DNA of 64,000 nucleotides from Pseudomonas sp. DTU12.3 (GCF_004124275.1 NZ_CP027218.1:546001-610000), one strand, 5' to 3'; shown: positions 53,575 through 62,701, counted from the first letter of the stretch. Numbers and translations: made by a program. The notes: a model not told the origin generated them from the letters alone.

Positions 53575-54024
53575 ATGAAACGCGTTCCAACCTTCATGCT
53601 GCCCGTCGCCGCTGTAATTGCCTTGATGTGTGCGGGGATGTTGCAGGCAGCCAGTCTTGAGCCGATCGACAATGCGGGCGTGCAAGTTCAGCAGCAACAA
53701 CAGAACGGTGTCAGTTATCTGTCCGGCGGGATCGGCGAAGATGAGTCCAGAGCCATCCAGCAAACCACCGGCTACAACTTGCACATGACGTTTTCCATCG
53801 GAGTGGAGAACAAATACATTCCCGATGTAGATGTGGTTATCGCAAAAGCCCAGGGTCAGCCCGTTCTCAATCTGACGCAGGCCGGGCCGTTGGTTTACGT
53901 GCAACTGCCGCCGGGAAAATACACCGTGCAAGCTACACGCAATGGCGTAACCCGCCACGACACGACCGATGTTGGCAGCGGCGCGGCACGCAATCTGGTG
54001 TTTCATTGGGATGGCGAGCAATAG
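53575..54024 (+). CDS. Exported protein with carboxypeptidase-regulatory-like fold
   Basis: A 149-residue protein. ATG 53575 starts a signal peptide (MKRVPTFMLPVAAVIALMCAGMLQAA, cleavage near residue 26). The mature part is rich in beta strands and ends with PLVYVQLPPGKYTVQATRNGVTR, a pattern of carboxypeptidase-D regulatory-like or transthyretin-like domains seen in many periplasmic Pseudomonas proteins. An upstream in-frame ATG at 53518 is rejected because it would bury the signal peptide. Function unknown. Confidence 0.7.
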   Translation: MKRVPTFMLPVAAVIALMCAGMLQAASLEPIDNAGVQVQQQQQNGVSYLSGGIGEDESRAIQQTTGYNLHMTFSIGVENKYIPDVDVVIAKAQGQPVLNLTQAGPLVYVQLPPGKYTVQATRNGVTRHDTTDVGSGAARNLVFHWDGEQ

Positions 54025-54104
54025 CGATATTGCAGTCGCAGCAGATCTGGACACGGTCTTGCTGCCAGTCGAATACGTCAACACCCTCTGAATGCCGCCC
54101 TTGC

Positions 54105-54452
54105 CTAGCGCTTTGTGCGCTTGCCTTTGGGGCTGTTCACTGGCTCCTGCACCTTGCGATAAATCCAAAGCCCGAACAGCCCCATCACCAGCATGAACAC
54201 GGTGCCGATGCTTTGCTTGATGAACTCCGCCCTGAACTGGCGAGGTTGCAGGGCCAAGGTGTAGGTGCTGCGCGGGCCGCGATTATTGGTAGTGATCGAG
54301 CCGGTGATCCAGCTGTCGACCAGCATCCAGATCGATGTGCCAATGGCGAAGGCGATCAGCACGGCAACGAGCACGGTCAGCCAGTAAGTCATGCGGCTTG
54401 GCCGATACGGCGGCGGATGGGGCAGGGGCACGCGGGTTCGTTTCTGGTTCAT
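54105..54452 (-). CDS. Small two-helix inner-membrane protein
   Basis: A 115-residue protein with two hydrophobic segments, residues about 22-46 (YWLTVLVAVLIAFAIGTSIWML) and 82-100 (GTVFMLVMGLFGLWIY), and basic tails at both ends (KGKRTKR). It follows the MocR gene on the same strand after 21 bases and could be read with the operon. No family recognised. Confidence 0.65.
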   Translation of the reverse strand: MNQKRTRVPLPHPPPYRPSRMTYWLTVLVAVLIAFAIGTSIWMLVDSWITGSITTNNRGPRSTYTLALQPRQFRAEFIKQSIGTVFMLVMGLFGLWIYRKVQEPVNSPKGKRTKR

Positions 54453-54473
54453 CGCAGGATTAACCGTCTTCCG

Positions 54474-55952
54474 CTAGGGAAGCACTGGTTCCTCGCGAGA
54501 GTCCGCCAGTTTCAGCCGCACATTCGAGGGTCCTGCGGCGACGTGCGCGCATTCGGCAATCACTTGCAAAATTTGCATCACCCCCGGTGACAGCGTGGTA
54601 CCCAGGCAGATGCGCAGACCGGTGGAGGGCTGCCCATCGGCGAAAAAGATCCCGCTGCCGGCCACGTGGCAACCGCGTTCACTGGCCAGCCGTTCGAGTG
54701 CTGGCATGTCCGTATGCGCGGGTAACTTGATCCAGTGGATGAATCCTCCGCGCGGCGGCACGTAGACCGTTCCGAAGGGAAACTCAGTGCGTACCAGCGT
54801 TTCGACAAAGTTCGCCAGCGACGACAGTTGCGAGCGTAGCCGCGCGCAATGCTCCTCCATATAGCCGCGCCCGATGAACTCGTTGAGGACATTTTGCGCG
54901 AGGCTGGAAACGGCCAGATTGCGCGAGAACATTTGCGCAAGAATCGCCTCGCGGTATCTGCCGGCGACGCACCAGCCGACGCGGTAACCCGGCGCGACCG
55001 TTTTCGAAAATGATGAGCAGTAAATCGTCTGCCCGCTGCTGTCGTAGCTTTTGATCGCGCGCGGACGTTCTCCCTCAGGTACCAGATCGAAGAAAATATC
55101 GTCCTCGATAATCGGCACATCCGCTTCGCGAGCAATCTGTGAAAGTCTGGCCCGGGTCTCATCCGGCATGATGAAGCCACGGGGATTCTGCAGGGTGGGA
55201 TTGAGAAAAATCACCGAGACTTTTTTCTGCTTCAGGGCTTCTTCGAGGTGATCGACGTCGATGCCCAGTTCGCCGTGGGTGCGAATCGGCAAGGCGCGCA
55301 TGCCCAGCCGTTCGATGGTCTGCAGGATGCCGTAGTAGGTCGGCGTCTCGATAGCTACCGTCGAGCCCTTGGTCGCGACGGCTTCGAGTGCCAGTTCAAG
55401 CGCGACAGTGTCGCCCGAGGTCACGAGGATATCGTCCGGGCCGCAGACGACCCCGCGCGTCAGCATCAGCCCGGCAATGCGCCGACGTAGTGCTGGAAGA
55501 CCGGGCGGTGCCACCAGACCGGTCAGCGAGTTGTCGGCCTTGCCGGCCATTACCGAAAGGCATTTGTTCAATAACACGTGCGGCGTCAGATCGCTGTGCA
55601 GCACCGCTGAACTCAATGATGCAGTGGTGCGCGACGCTGCTTGGGAGAGCATCGCGACCACGGCGTGATTGACGTTGACGGTGACACTGGAGAAGTCGAA
55701 ACCGTTGGCCGGTTTGGCTTTACCGGCTGTGGAAACGAAATAGCCGACGCGCGGGATGGTGGAAACATAGGCATCGGCTTCCAGGTCAGCCAGTGCACGC
55801 TGGACGGTGGTGATGCTGGTTTCAAACATTCGGGCCAGGGACCGAATCGATGGAAGCTTGGACTCAGCTGCCCATTCACCACTTTCGATCTGACGAATAA
55901 TCCAGTCCTTGACGATTCGCCAGCGCTTGTCCGGTAGATCAAACCTGTCCAT
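54474..55952 (-). CDS. MocR-type regulator (GntR HTH fused to aminotransferase domain)
   Basis: A 492-residue transcription regulator. Residues about 10-75 are a GntR winged helix (WIIRQIESGEWAAESKLPSIRSLARMF), then a class I aminotransferase-like domain (about 130-480) with PLP lysine Lys317 in SSFSKTVAPG. MocR proteins sense PLP or amino acid/amine ligands and usually control the adjacent genes. Here it is the last gene of the sbn-like operon, 29 bases past the permease, so it probably regulates the operon in response to a pathway intermediate or PLP. Confidence 0.88.
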   Translation of the reverse strand: MDRFDLPDKRWRIVKDWIIRQIESGEWAAESKLPSIRSLARMFETSITTVQRALADLEADAYVSTIPRVGYFVSTAGKAKPANGFDFSSVTVNVNHAVVAMLSQAASRTTASLSSAVLHSDLTPHVLLNKCLSVMAGKADNSLTGLVAPPGLPALRRRIAGLMLTRGVVCGPDDILVTSGDTVALELALEAVATKGSTVAIETPTYYGILQTIERLGMRALPIRTHGELGIDVDHLEEALKQKKVSVIFLNPTLQNPRGFIMPDETRARLSQIAREADVPIIEDDIFFDLVPEGERPRAIKSYDSSGQTIYCSSFSKTVAPGYRVGWCVAGRYREAILAQMFSRNLAVSSLAQNVLNEFIGRGYMEEHCARLRSQLSSLANFVETLVRTEFPFGTVYVPPRGGFIHWIKLPAHTDMPALERLASERGCHVAGSGIFFADGQPSTGLRICLGTTLSPGVMQILQVIAECAHVAAGPSNVRLKLADSREEPVLP

Positions 55953-55981
55953 AAGTTCTCTTGGTCATTCCTGGAAACAAT

Positions 55982-57406
55982 TCAGAGAAAATAGAGTAAA
56001 ACCATCCCCGTTGCAGCAACAATGACGATGTTCAGGGCAACCAGGCCGAAAGCGAATCGAATCAGGCCGTTTTCTTCATGCCGGTTGGCGCCCGCCAGCC
56101 CGGTGATCAGCGACAGAATCGATAACGACCCCAGCGCACCATGCCCGGCCGCACTGTTGACCATCGCGGCCAGCCATGGCCCGTGCTCGCTGGTCAGTGC
56201 CGCAATCGACGGCATGACGAGGGTGTTGCCGCCGACGTTGGAGCCGGTGACATAACCGGCAATCCCCGCCAGCAAAGCAATCGTCGGCGCCAGGGAAATC
56301 CCCGACAACGATTGCAGAGTGCGTTGCGCCTCGACCAGAAATCCGGCGTTGACCATCACCTGCGACAGCAGCAGAAACAGGAAAATCGTCGTGACTGGAA
56401 ACTTCGCCCGGTTGAACAGTGCGCGCCATGGGAAACCTGTGGGCGTGGCTTGTCTGACGGCCATCAGCAAGGTGACGATCAGCAACGCCAGGCCCGGGGA
56501 CGCCAGAGGCTTCCACGAAACATGCTCGCCCTTGATGATCCACAGCGCATCCCAGCCCGACAGCACAAACAGCCCGCGCGACGCAACGATGACGCCCAGC
56601 AAGGCCAGATACGGCCACGCCGCGCTCGGCCAGCGCACCAGTTTTTTGCGCTGCGAAAAGGAAATGCCGAGGCCGACGCAGGCCACGGCAAGGCCGGCCA
56701 GCACGCCGGACACTTCCGGCCCGATCCACAGGTTGATCGAAAATAGCACGGCGATGAACAACGCGGTTACCACCATCAGCCAGAGCCACGGAGCCACGGT
56801 GCGGATCCCGGCTTGCCACAAAGCGATGGCGGCCAGGCAGAGGAACACCGGGGCGCTGATCAGCGCCGAGTGGCTGCCGAGTGTTTCCGCCGGCAAATGC
56901 GCCAGCAACGCACCGATCACCGTCGCCAGGCCCAACGTGCCCCACGGCATGATGACCATGCCGGCGAGGGCGATTTTCATCCCCGACTGACGGGTGAACA
57001 GGCCCATCAACAGCGGCACTGTCGCAATCAGCGAGACGCCAAAACCGGTCATCGCTTCAAGCAGCGGCGCGAGGCCGAGGACGATGAAGATGACTTGAGC
57101 CGGCGGTGTCCAGCCGAGCTCCTTGACCCAGGCGCCGATGGCCTGAGGTGCGCCACCGCGTTCAACCAATATGACGAACGCCAGCCCCGGCACGATCACG
57201 CAGGCGGTGCTGAGAAACAGGATCGTGGTGTCCTGAAAAATGGCCGTGGTGATCGCTGCCGACACCGGTCCGGCAGCGCCCAGTGCCCATAACAGGAACA
57301 CCAGCGCCACGCCCGCCAGCGCGGCTTGTACCGGTGGCCGGCGGACGATGAGTATCAGCGCGATCACCAGGCCGATCGGCGACATTTGCAACAAGAGCGA
57401 AGTCAT
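55982..57406 (-). CDS. L-lactate permease-family membrane transporter
   Basis: A 474-residue membrane protein with about 12 hydrophobic segments. The family signatures VSLIATVPLLMGLF and the C-terminal GSNVGGNTLVMPS with AGHGALGSLS match the LctP lactate permease family. The gene lies in the diaminopropionate operon, so it may move a pathway product or precursor, not lactate. Direction of transport is unknown. It is 18 bases upstream of a GST stop. Confidence 0.85.
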   Translation of the reverse strand: MTSLLLQMSPIGLVIALILIVRRPPVQAALAGVALVFLLWALGAAGPVSAAITTAIFQDTTILFLSTACVIVPGLAFVILVERGGAPQAIGAWVKELGWTPPAQVIFIVLGLAPLLEAMTGFGVSLIATVPLLMGLFTRQSGMKIALAGMVIMPWGTLGLATVIGALLAHLPAETLGSHSALISAPVFLCLAAIALWQAGIRTVAPWLWLMVVTALFIAVLFSINLWIGPEVSGVLAGLAVACVGLGISFSQRKKLVRWPSAAWPYLALLGVIVASRGLFVLSGWDALWIIKGEHVSWKPLASPGLALLIVTLLMAVRQATPTGFPWRALFNRAKFPVTTIFLFLLLSQVMVNAGFLVEAQRTLQSLSGISLAPTIALLAGIAGYVTGSNVGGNTLVMPSIAALTSEHGPWLAAMVNSAAGHGALGSLSILSLITGLAGANRHEENGLIRFAFGLVALNIVIVAATGMVLLYFL

Positions 57407-57423
57407 ACACAGTTTTCCTTAAC

Positions 57424-58038
57424 TTAATCGTGAGTCTGCCCGCTGTACTCGGTCGCCCGCATGGACGCACGCTCACAAAAAGTCTGATACCACTCGGTCA
57501 GGCGCTGCTGCGCGGAAAAATCCGACAGCTCGCGAAAGGCAATCCAGTCGAGTGCGGTCGCCAAGGCGATGTGGCCGATGGTGATCGGGCCATTGAGGTC
57601 GACGTGCTCTTCGATGAAGCGGTAGGCCTCTTTGAGTTTGTAGGCCTGGCCATCGGCGTAGGCCGGATAGCGCAAGGCCTCCGGGCGACGCTCGACTTCC
57701 CAGCGCAGCTTGATGCCGACATCGCACATGCCCTGGGCCAACGCCTGCAGACGCAGAGCCTTGTAGCGCTCGGGGCCGCTTGGCGGGATGAATTTCGACC
57801 CTTGGCTCAGGTCGTCGAGGTATTCACAAATCACGATGGAGTCGAACAGTGCCGTCTCGTCGGGGAGGATCAGTACCGGGACCTTGCCCAAGGGGTTGGC
57901 CTGGTAGATCACTGCGTTTGGCGAGGTCGGGCTGGTCTCGTGATGTATCACCTCAAGGTCCGCAGCGATCCCGAGTTCATGAGCGAGCACCAGCACCTTG
58001 CGGGCATAAGGCGAATGCGTCTGGTAGAAAAGTTTCAT
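57424..58038 (-). CDS. Glutathione S-transferase
   Basis: A 204-residue GST: N-terminal thioredoxin fold (MKLFYQTHSPYARKVLVLAHELG) with the Ser/Cys-region SPYARKV typical of beta or zeta-class GSTs, and an all-helical C-terminus. In a biosynthetic operon a GST may add or remove glutathione, isomerise, or reduce an intermediate. Its start overlaps the FAD enzyme stop by four bases, placing it within the operon. Confidence 0.85.
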   Translation of the reverse strand: MKLFYQTHSPYARKVLVLAHELGIAADLEVIHHETSPTSPNAVIYQANPLGKVPVLILPDETALFDSIVICEYLDDLSQGSKFIPPSGPERYKALRLQALAQGMCDVGIKLRWEVERRPEALRYPAYADGQAYKLKEAYRFIEEHVDLNGPITIGHIALATALDWIAFRELSDFSAQQRLTEWYQTFCERASMRATEYSGQTHD

Positions 58039-59825
58039 GCTGGAGTACCTGCCTCAAGGATTGCGGTGGCCGCTCGATGTGCGTCCATGAACAGACGCGA
58101 AGGCGCGCCGGCCGAAGTGACGTAGTGGTTGTAGTAGCAGGAGCCTTCGGCAAGCGGGCCGAGTACCCAAATGTTGCGTACCGGTTCACCCTGACTTGAT
58201 TTTGGATGGCAGGCAGCGTCGACATCGATGCCGTCGATGCCCGGTTCATCGGTGCGCGGGCGGATGAAACCGAGGCGGGCCAGATCGCGTACCGGCGCGC
58301 AATCGCTGTTGCTCACCCCGCTGCCCTGGACATAGCCGGCGACCCGGCGGTAATGCGCGGTCGCGGGTTGTGTGCCCGGCTTGAGAAACGTCAGCAGACC
58401 GGCGTCACACAGTGCGAGCAGGTCGGCGTGACGCTCCTTCTGCGGGCCGGCGACCAAGCGGTTGATCGCCTTGTGCCAACGGCCATAGAACTGCCGGTGC
58501 GAAGCCTCGGTCAGCCCGTCGAAATCGACGGCTTGACGCAGCCGGTCGCGCAGATCGCGCCAGACTTCAATGGCTGCCTTGATCGCCGATTCACCGCGTC
58601 CAAGCCGCGCCTCGTGCAAGTCGGCTTCGAGCGCGTGATAGATCCACGAGTGATAGTTGTGCGGCGTCACGCTGTCGGGCAGTGCATGCCAGATCAGCGC
58701 CTGCGGATTAATCGAACCGGCGCTCCCTTCGTGTTCGCTCAGCAGCGCTTCGCAAGCGGCTATGCCGGCGCTTCCCGGGACGCTGACAGCCCTGAGGCGG
58801 TCGAGTACTTCGCGATGGTGTTCGGGCTTTGATTTGGCGTGCAGGACGGCGACAGCGGCGGCACGCATCTCCAGCAGCATGATCGGCAGAATGTCGTGCT
58901 CGAAGTCCAGTTGACGGTTCTTTGCATGCACGCGCAGGTCCTCGATCCGCGCACTCGTCAGAAGTACCGCCTGATGTCGGGCAAAATCGATCAGGCCGTT
59001 GGGCCGGGTGCGAAATGGCAGCCCGTCGCGTGACTGAATGTAGATCACCGGCTCTTGGCCAGAAGGGTGATACACGTGACTGGCGTCTGCCATCTGTTTG
59101 TACTGGCCGCCCCGGCCGGCGGTCAGCGCCGCCAAGGTATCCATCGCGCCAAGGCCGAGGCCTTCGATCAGCACGGTTTCGCCCGGCTCGATGCTGGCGA
59201 GGCTGCCGGGCAACGGATAGACGTCTTCGACGCGGTCTGGGTCGGCGGGGCGCACACGGCCTGTATGGCCGACGGTCAGGATCAGTCGATCGACGGTCGC
59301 CGACGTACCAGAGGCAGTGCGCAACACGTATTGATGGCCTTCAAGGGCCTCCACCGCCGTAACGGCTTGATGGTGCAGGTGCACGCTGACCCAGTGCGGC
59401 GCCGTCGCGAGGATTTGCTCGAAGGCGTCCGCCAGATAAGCGCCGAGCAAGTGTCGCGGGAGGAAATCCTGCGGCTCGACGTCTCGTCCCTCTTGGGCCA
59501 GCAGGCCACTCTCGGGATCGACCTTGATGCGCTGCTGCAGGCACCAGGCGAGGAAGTCCGGACCCGGCCGCTCGCGCGCATCCTGCAGATTTCCCAGCGC
59601 GGGCACATCAGGGAACACACCCAGTTGTCCGGCAACGGTATTGAGCAGCAGGTAATCGGGTTGATCCGGCCAGTGCGCGCCGCTGCCGAATACATTGGGA
59701 TCAAAAATGTCGATGATCACCGGCTGATCCGGGCGCTCTTCGGCGAGGCTCAGCAGGCGTTCGAAAATCGACAGCCCGCGTGACCCACAGCCGACCAGGC
59801 CGATATGCAGAGGAGCCATCACCAT
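58035..59825 (-). CDS. FAD/NAD(P)-binding oxidoreductase, NAD_binding_9 type
   Basis: A 596-residue enzyme. The N-terminal FAD motif is IGLVGCGSRGLSIFERLL (GxGxxG form with G-C-G-S-R-G), and a second motif ILTVGHTGRV and a C-terminal WVLGPLAEGSCYYNHYV follow. It belongs to the uncharacterised FAD-NAD(P)-binding family (pfam NAD_binding_9), which includes proteins near siderophore and nonribosomal peptide genes. A hydroxylation or oxidation of the amine or acyl side of diaminopropionate is one option. An in-frame ATG two codons in, at 59819, is an alternative start. Confidence 0.75.
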   Translation of the reverse strand: MVMAPLHIGLVGCGSRGLSIFERLLSLAEERPDQPVIIDIFDPNVFGSGAHWPDQPDYLLLNTVAGQLGVFPDVPALGNLQDARERPGPDFLAWCLQQRIKVDPESGLLAQEGRDVEPQDFLPRHLLGAYLADAFEQILATAPHWVSVHLHHQAVTAVEALEGHQYVLRTASGTSATVDRLILTVGHTGRVRPADPDRVEDVYPLPGSLASIEPGETVLIEGLGLGAMDTLAALTAGRGGQYKQMADASHVYHPSGQEPVIYIQSRDGLPFRTRPNGLIDFARHQAVLLTSARIEDLRVHAKNRQLDFEHDILPIMLLEMRAAAVAVLHAKSKPEHHREVLDRLRAVSVPGSAGIAACEALLSEHEGSAGSINPQALIWHALPDSVTPHNYHSWIYHALEADLHEARLGRGESAIKAAIEVWRDLRDRLRQAVDFDGLTEASHRQFYGRWHKAINRLVAGPQKERHADLLALCDAGLLTFLKPGTQPATAHYRRVAGYVQGSGVSNSDCAPVRDLARLGFIRPRTDEPGIDGIDVDAACHPKSSQGEPVRNIWVLGPLAEGSCYYNHYVTSAGAPSRLFMDAHRAATAILEAGTPA

Positions 59826-60850
59826 CTGCGCTCCTCCCCGAAGAAGGATGGAATGGCGACAGCCGAGCCTTCGTTGACCGCGATGTCATGAATCATCCGG
59901 CCGATCGCCAGATCGAGAATGCCCATGCCGAACGGCGAATAGATCAACGGCTTGTCGCGACTTACCTGCAGGTCGCCGCGAATCAACTGCGCGACGGTGC
60001 CGGTGACGAAATCACGATGACCGTATTTCTGTTCCGCCAGATGTGGCGAGGTATTGGCTTTCAGGCAATGGGTGATGTCATCGAAGTAGTTGTAACTTTC
60101 CTCGATGATCTCCGCGCCGATATCCCGTAGCGAGATGTTCAGCACGATCTGCCCCGGGCGGAATGTGCCTTTGCCGTTGACGTAGGGTTCGCCGGCGCTG
60201 GTGGCGAAAACCACGACGTCAGCGCTCAGTGCCTGTTCCAGTGAAACCTGTTGTACATCCGGCAAGCCGAGTTGTTCACCGAATGCCACCAGCGCCTGAG
60301 CCGAGTCAGCGTTGAGATCGTGGATTTCAACGCGGTCGAACGACCAGTCATCACTGAAGAACGTCTCGAGTATATTGCGTGCAATCACGCCGCCGCCAAT
60401 GATCGAAAGCCGCGGTGCGCGCTTGTTCCGGCCGTTCAGCCACCAGGCGCCGAGCACTGCGGACGCGGCAGTTCTGACCGCACTGATCAGCGCGCCTTCG
60501 AGCAGCGCGTACGGATATCCGGTGTCCGGATCGTTAAGAATCAGCACCGCAGACGCGCGCGGGATTCCCGACTTGATGTTGTCCGGATAACTGGCAATCC
60601 ACTTGATCCCGGAGACTGACTGATCGCCTTCGCTGTCGATGATCGCCGCCGGCAAGGCAATGATCCGGTTCGCCGGCTGTTCCGGGAAACGCAGGAAGTA
60701 GCTGTCGGGGTTAACGGTTTCGCCACGTTCGTGGGTCAGGTAGGTCTGGGCAACGATCTCGATGGCTTCCTGACGAAGTTCGTCGAGGATGTTCTTGATG
60801 GCGGCGCCAGGAATCACGTGGAATGGTCGAAGCAATGATTGTGTGGTCAT
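59819..60850 (-). CDS. sbnB: SbnB-type N-((2S)-2-amino-2-carboxyethyl)-L-glutamate dehydrogenase
   Basis: An ornithine-cyclodeaminase-fold NAD enzyme of 343 residues. In siderophore pathways SbnB oxidatively cleaves N-(1-amino-1-carboxy-2-ethyl)-glutamate to L-2,3-diaminopropionate and 2-oxoglutarate. Visible family traits are VGAFGNARN-like RLSIIGGGVIARNILETFF (NAD loop), and EGALISAVRTAASAVLGA. It follows sbnA by six bases and overlaps the FAD gene by seven. The pairing of the two is the defining signature of L-Dap synthesis. Confidence 0.87.
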   Translation of the reverse strand: MTTQSLLRPFHVIPGAAIKNILDELRQEAIEIVAQTYLTHERGETVNPDSYFLRFPEQPANRIIALPAAIIDSEGDQSVSGIKWIASYPDNIKSGIPRASAVLILNDPDTGYPYALLEGALISAVRTAASAVLGAWWLNGRNKRAPRLSIIGGGVIARNILETFFSDDWSFDRVEIHDLNADSAQALVAFGEQLGLPDVQQVSLEQALSADVVVFATSAGEPYVNGKGTFRPGQIVLNISLRDIGAEIIEESYNYFDDITHCLKANTSPHLAEQKYGHRDFVTGTVAQLIRGDLQVSRDKPLIYSPFGMGILDLAIGRMIHDIAVNEGSAVAIPSFFGEERRW

Positions 60851-60856
60851 GAGGGA

Positions 60857-61831
60857 TTACGCCGAAAGTGCCAGAGCGATTTCTGGAAAGAGGGGTTGCA
60901 ATGCTGATGCGCCGATGCGCTGGGTGACCCAGTCGTCGGAGTAGATGGTTTCGAGGTAGCGCTCACCCATGTCCGGTGAAATCGCCACCACCACATCGTC
61001 GGGACGGATGTGGTGCGCCCATTGCTGAACACCGGCCAGGACCGTGCCGGTGGAGCCACCGAAAAGCAGGCCGTAGCGTTGCGCCAGCCAGCGGCAGACC
61101 TTGATCGTCTGCTCCTCCGGGATGGACAGGAAATCGTGGATGCCGGCCGGTTCGAAGATTTCCGGACGACGGCTGGTGCCCAGCCCCGGAATATGGCGCG
61201 TACCACCTGGCAAACCGAAAGTGACCGAGCCGACGGTATCGACGGCGATGACTTTGGTGTGTGGGTGATGTTCGGCGAAGTAGTTCTTGCAGCCCATCAG
61301 CGTGCCGGTAGTGCCAGCGCCGACGAAGAGGTAGTCGACGTGTGGAAACTTGTGGGCAATGGACTTGGCCGTGGCCTGGTAGTGCGCCAGCGGGTTGACC
61401 GGGTTCTTGTATTGATTGAGCCAGATGTAGTCGGCGTTGTCGGCGACCAGTTGCTCGATCAGACGAATCCGCGAGTTCAGGTACCCGCCGTTTTCGTCGC
61501 GCTGATCAACCATGAGCATTTCGGCACCGAGGGCGTGCATCAGCTTTCTGTTCGGCGCAGAAATATTCGGATCGATCACGCAGACAAACTTGTAGCCCTT
61601 GGCGGCGCAGACCATGGCCAGCGCCACGCCGAGGTTGCCTGATGACGATTCGATCAGGCGGGTATTGCGGCTGATCAATCCGCGACCTTCCAGGTCGGAG
61701 ATGATCGCGTGAGCGGTTTTGAGCTTGATGGATCCGGCAGGATTCAGTCCTTCGATCTTCAATTGAATCTTTGCGCTGCAAAGATCCTCGATCTGCACAT
61801 AACTATCTTCATTGATAAGTTGTTTGATCAT
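60857..61831 (-). CDS. sbnA: SbnA-type 2,3-diaminopropionate synthase (PLP, cysteine-synthase fold)
   Basis: A PLP enzyme of the cysteine synthase fold (324 residues) that couples O-phosphoserine and glutamate to N-(1-amino-1-carboxy-2-ethyl)-glutamate in Dap synthesis. Schiff-base lysine lies in GSIKLKTA (residues 34-41), the PLP-binding SSSGNLGVAL and the GTTGTLMGC loop are present. It is the first gene of the six-gene operon. The upstream region 61832-62210 has no recognised regulator site. Confidence 0.87.
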   Translation of the reverse strand: MIKQLINEDSYVQIEDLCSAKIQLKIEGLNPAGSIKLKTAHAIISDLEGRGLISRNTRLIESSSGNLGVALAMVCAAKGYKFVCVIDPNISAPNRKLMHALGAEMLMVDQRDENGGYLNSRIRLIEQLVADNADYIWLNQYKNPVNPLAHYQATAKSIAHKFPHVDYLFVGAGTTGTLMGCKNYFAEHHPHTKVIAVDTVGSVTFGLPGGTRHIPGLGTSRRPEIFEPAGIHDFLSIPEEQTIKVCRWLAQRYGLLFGGSTGTVLAGVQQWAHHIRPDDVVVAISPDMGERYLETIYSDDWVTQRIGASALQPLFPEIALALSA

Positions 61832-62213
61832 ACGTCGTCCGTTTCGCTCGTTTATGCCGGGCGCAATCAGTCGCCAGCATCAGTCCTGGGGTGTTTGAAA
61901 AGCAGTGGTTGCCGTTCGCCCGTTTGGGTGGTTTTTGGATTTTTTAACTGGACGGGAGGTGACCTTGCGGTGGACGCCGATCTATTAAAAAAATCAGTTT
62001 TGCGCTCTGGTGCCGGAAGACATCCAGAGGGTGTTGGCGCGCAAGGTAGAGCCAGAAAGTGGTTCGCCAGGGCTGAGGAAATACTGGCGATTTTCCCGGC
62101 GCAGGGAGAGATACAGATTTTCGGTTTTTTCCAGTACACCCGATGGCGACGGGGTCTGAGGAGGAGGGCGTGGCGGGGGATTGCAGCGGATGATCAAATC
62201 GCAGGCATAAAAA
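61832..62213. other. Intergenic region between sbnA and tRNA-Phe
   Basis: No convincing gene: short ORFs on both strands lack ribosome sites and recognisable content. It contains the promoter region of the sbnA operon, which I could not define. The segment 61850-62010 includes an inverted-looking GGTGACC-rich stretch but no clear operator. Confidence 0.45.
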
Positions 62214-62239
62214 AACCCTGAATCTTGCGATTCAGGGTT
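62214..62239 (-). terminator. Terminator of tRNA-Phe transcript
   Basis: AACCCTGAATC / GATTCAGGGTT stem, four-base loop, then T run on the - strand, immediately downstream of the tRNA 3' end. Confidence 0.9.
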
Positions 62240-62248
62240 TTCGGTATT

Positions 62249-62324
62249 TGGTGCCCAGAGACGGAATCGAACCGCCGACACGGGGATTTTCAATCCCCTG
62301 CTCTACCGACTGAGCTATCTGGGC
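62249..62324 (-). tRNA. tRNA-Phe (GAA)
   Basis: A 76-base tRNA on the - strand from GCCCAGATAGCTCAGTCGG to an encoded CCA. Anticodon stem-loop GGGGA-TTGAAAA-TCCCC with anticodon GAA; T-arm GGTTCGATTCC. The sbnA operon lies directly past its 3' end. Confidence 0.97.
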
Positions 62325-62428
62325 AACGGGGCGCATTAAAAGGGTTTTTCGGATTTACGTCAACGACTTTTTTAAAATTTCTTAAATTAATTCCGTCGCT
62401 TACGATCCGACCCCCGATTTTGCGGGGT

Positions 62429-62701
62429 TTACTCTGCAGGCGGAACGTAGCCTTCGGCTTGAGCGTATTCCTCACCGGAGAAGTACTTGTCCATTTCGCC
62501 CTGAAGAAATTTGCGATCTTCGGCGTTCATCATGTTCAGACGCTTTTCGTTGATCAACAGCGTCTGATGTTTCTGCCAGTCGGCCCAGGCCTTGGCGGAG
62601 ACGTGGTCAAAAATGTCCTGACCTTTGGCGCCCGGGTACGGAGGGCGTTCCAGGGCTGGCAGTTCTTCTTTGTACTTGCGGCACATTACGGTGCGGGTCA
62701 T
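62429..62701 (-). CDS. yggX: Fe(2+)-trafficking protein YggX
   Basis: A 90-residue protein with the YggX signature [18 protein letters not shown] near the N-terminus (the conserved Cys at residue 7) and [20 protein letters not shown]. It protects Fe-S proteins from oxidative damage and is coupled to mutY, whose 4Fe-4S product it may support; start overlaps the mutY stop by four bases. Confidence 0.96.
   Translation of the reverse strand: MTRTVMCRKYKEELPALERPPYPGAKGQDIFDHVSAKAWADWQKHQTLLINEKRLNMMNAEDRKFLQGEMDKYFSGEEYAQAEGYVPPAE

Noticed and set aside
61867..62293. Small - strand ORFs between sbnA and tRNA-Phe
   Set aside because: No ribosome sites; low-complexity Ser/Pro-rich translations; the region overlaps the tRNA terminator.
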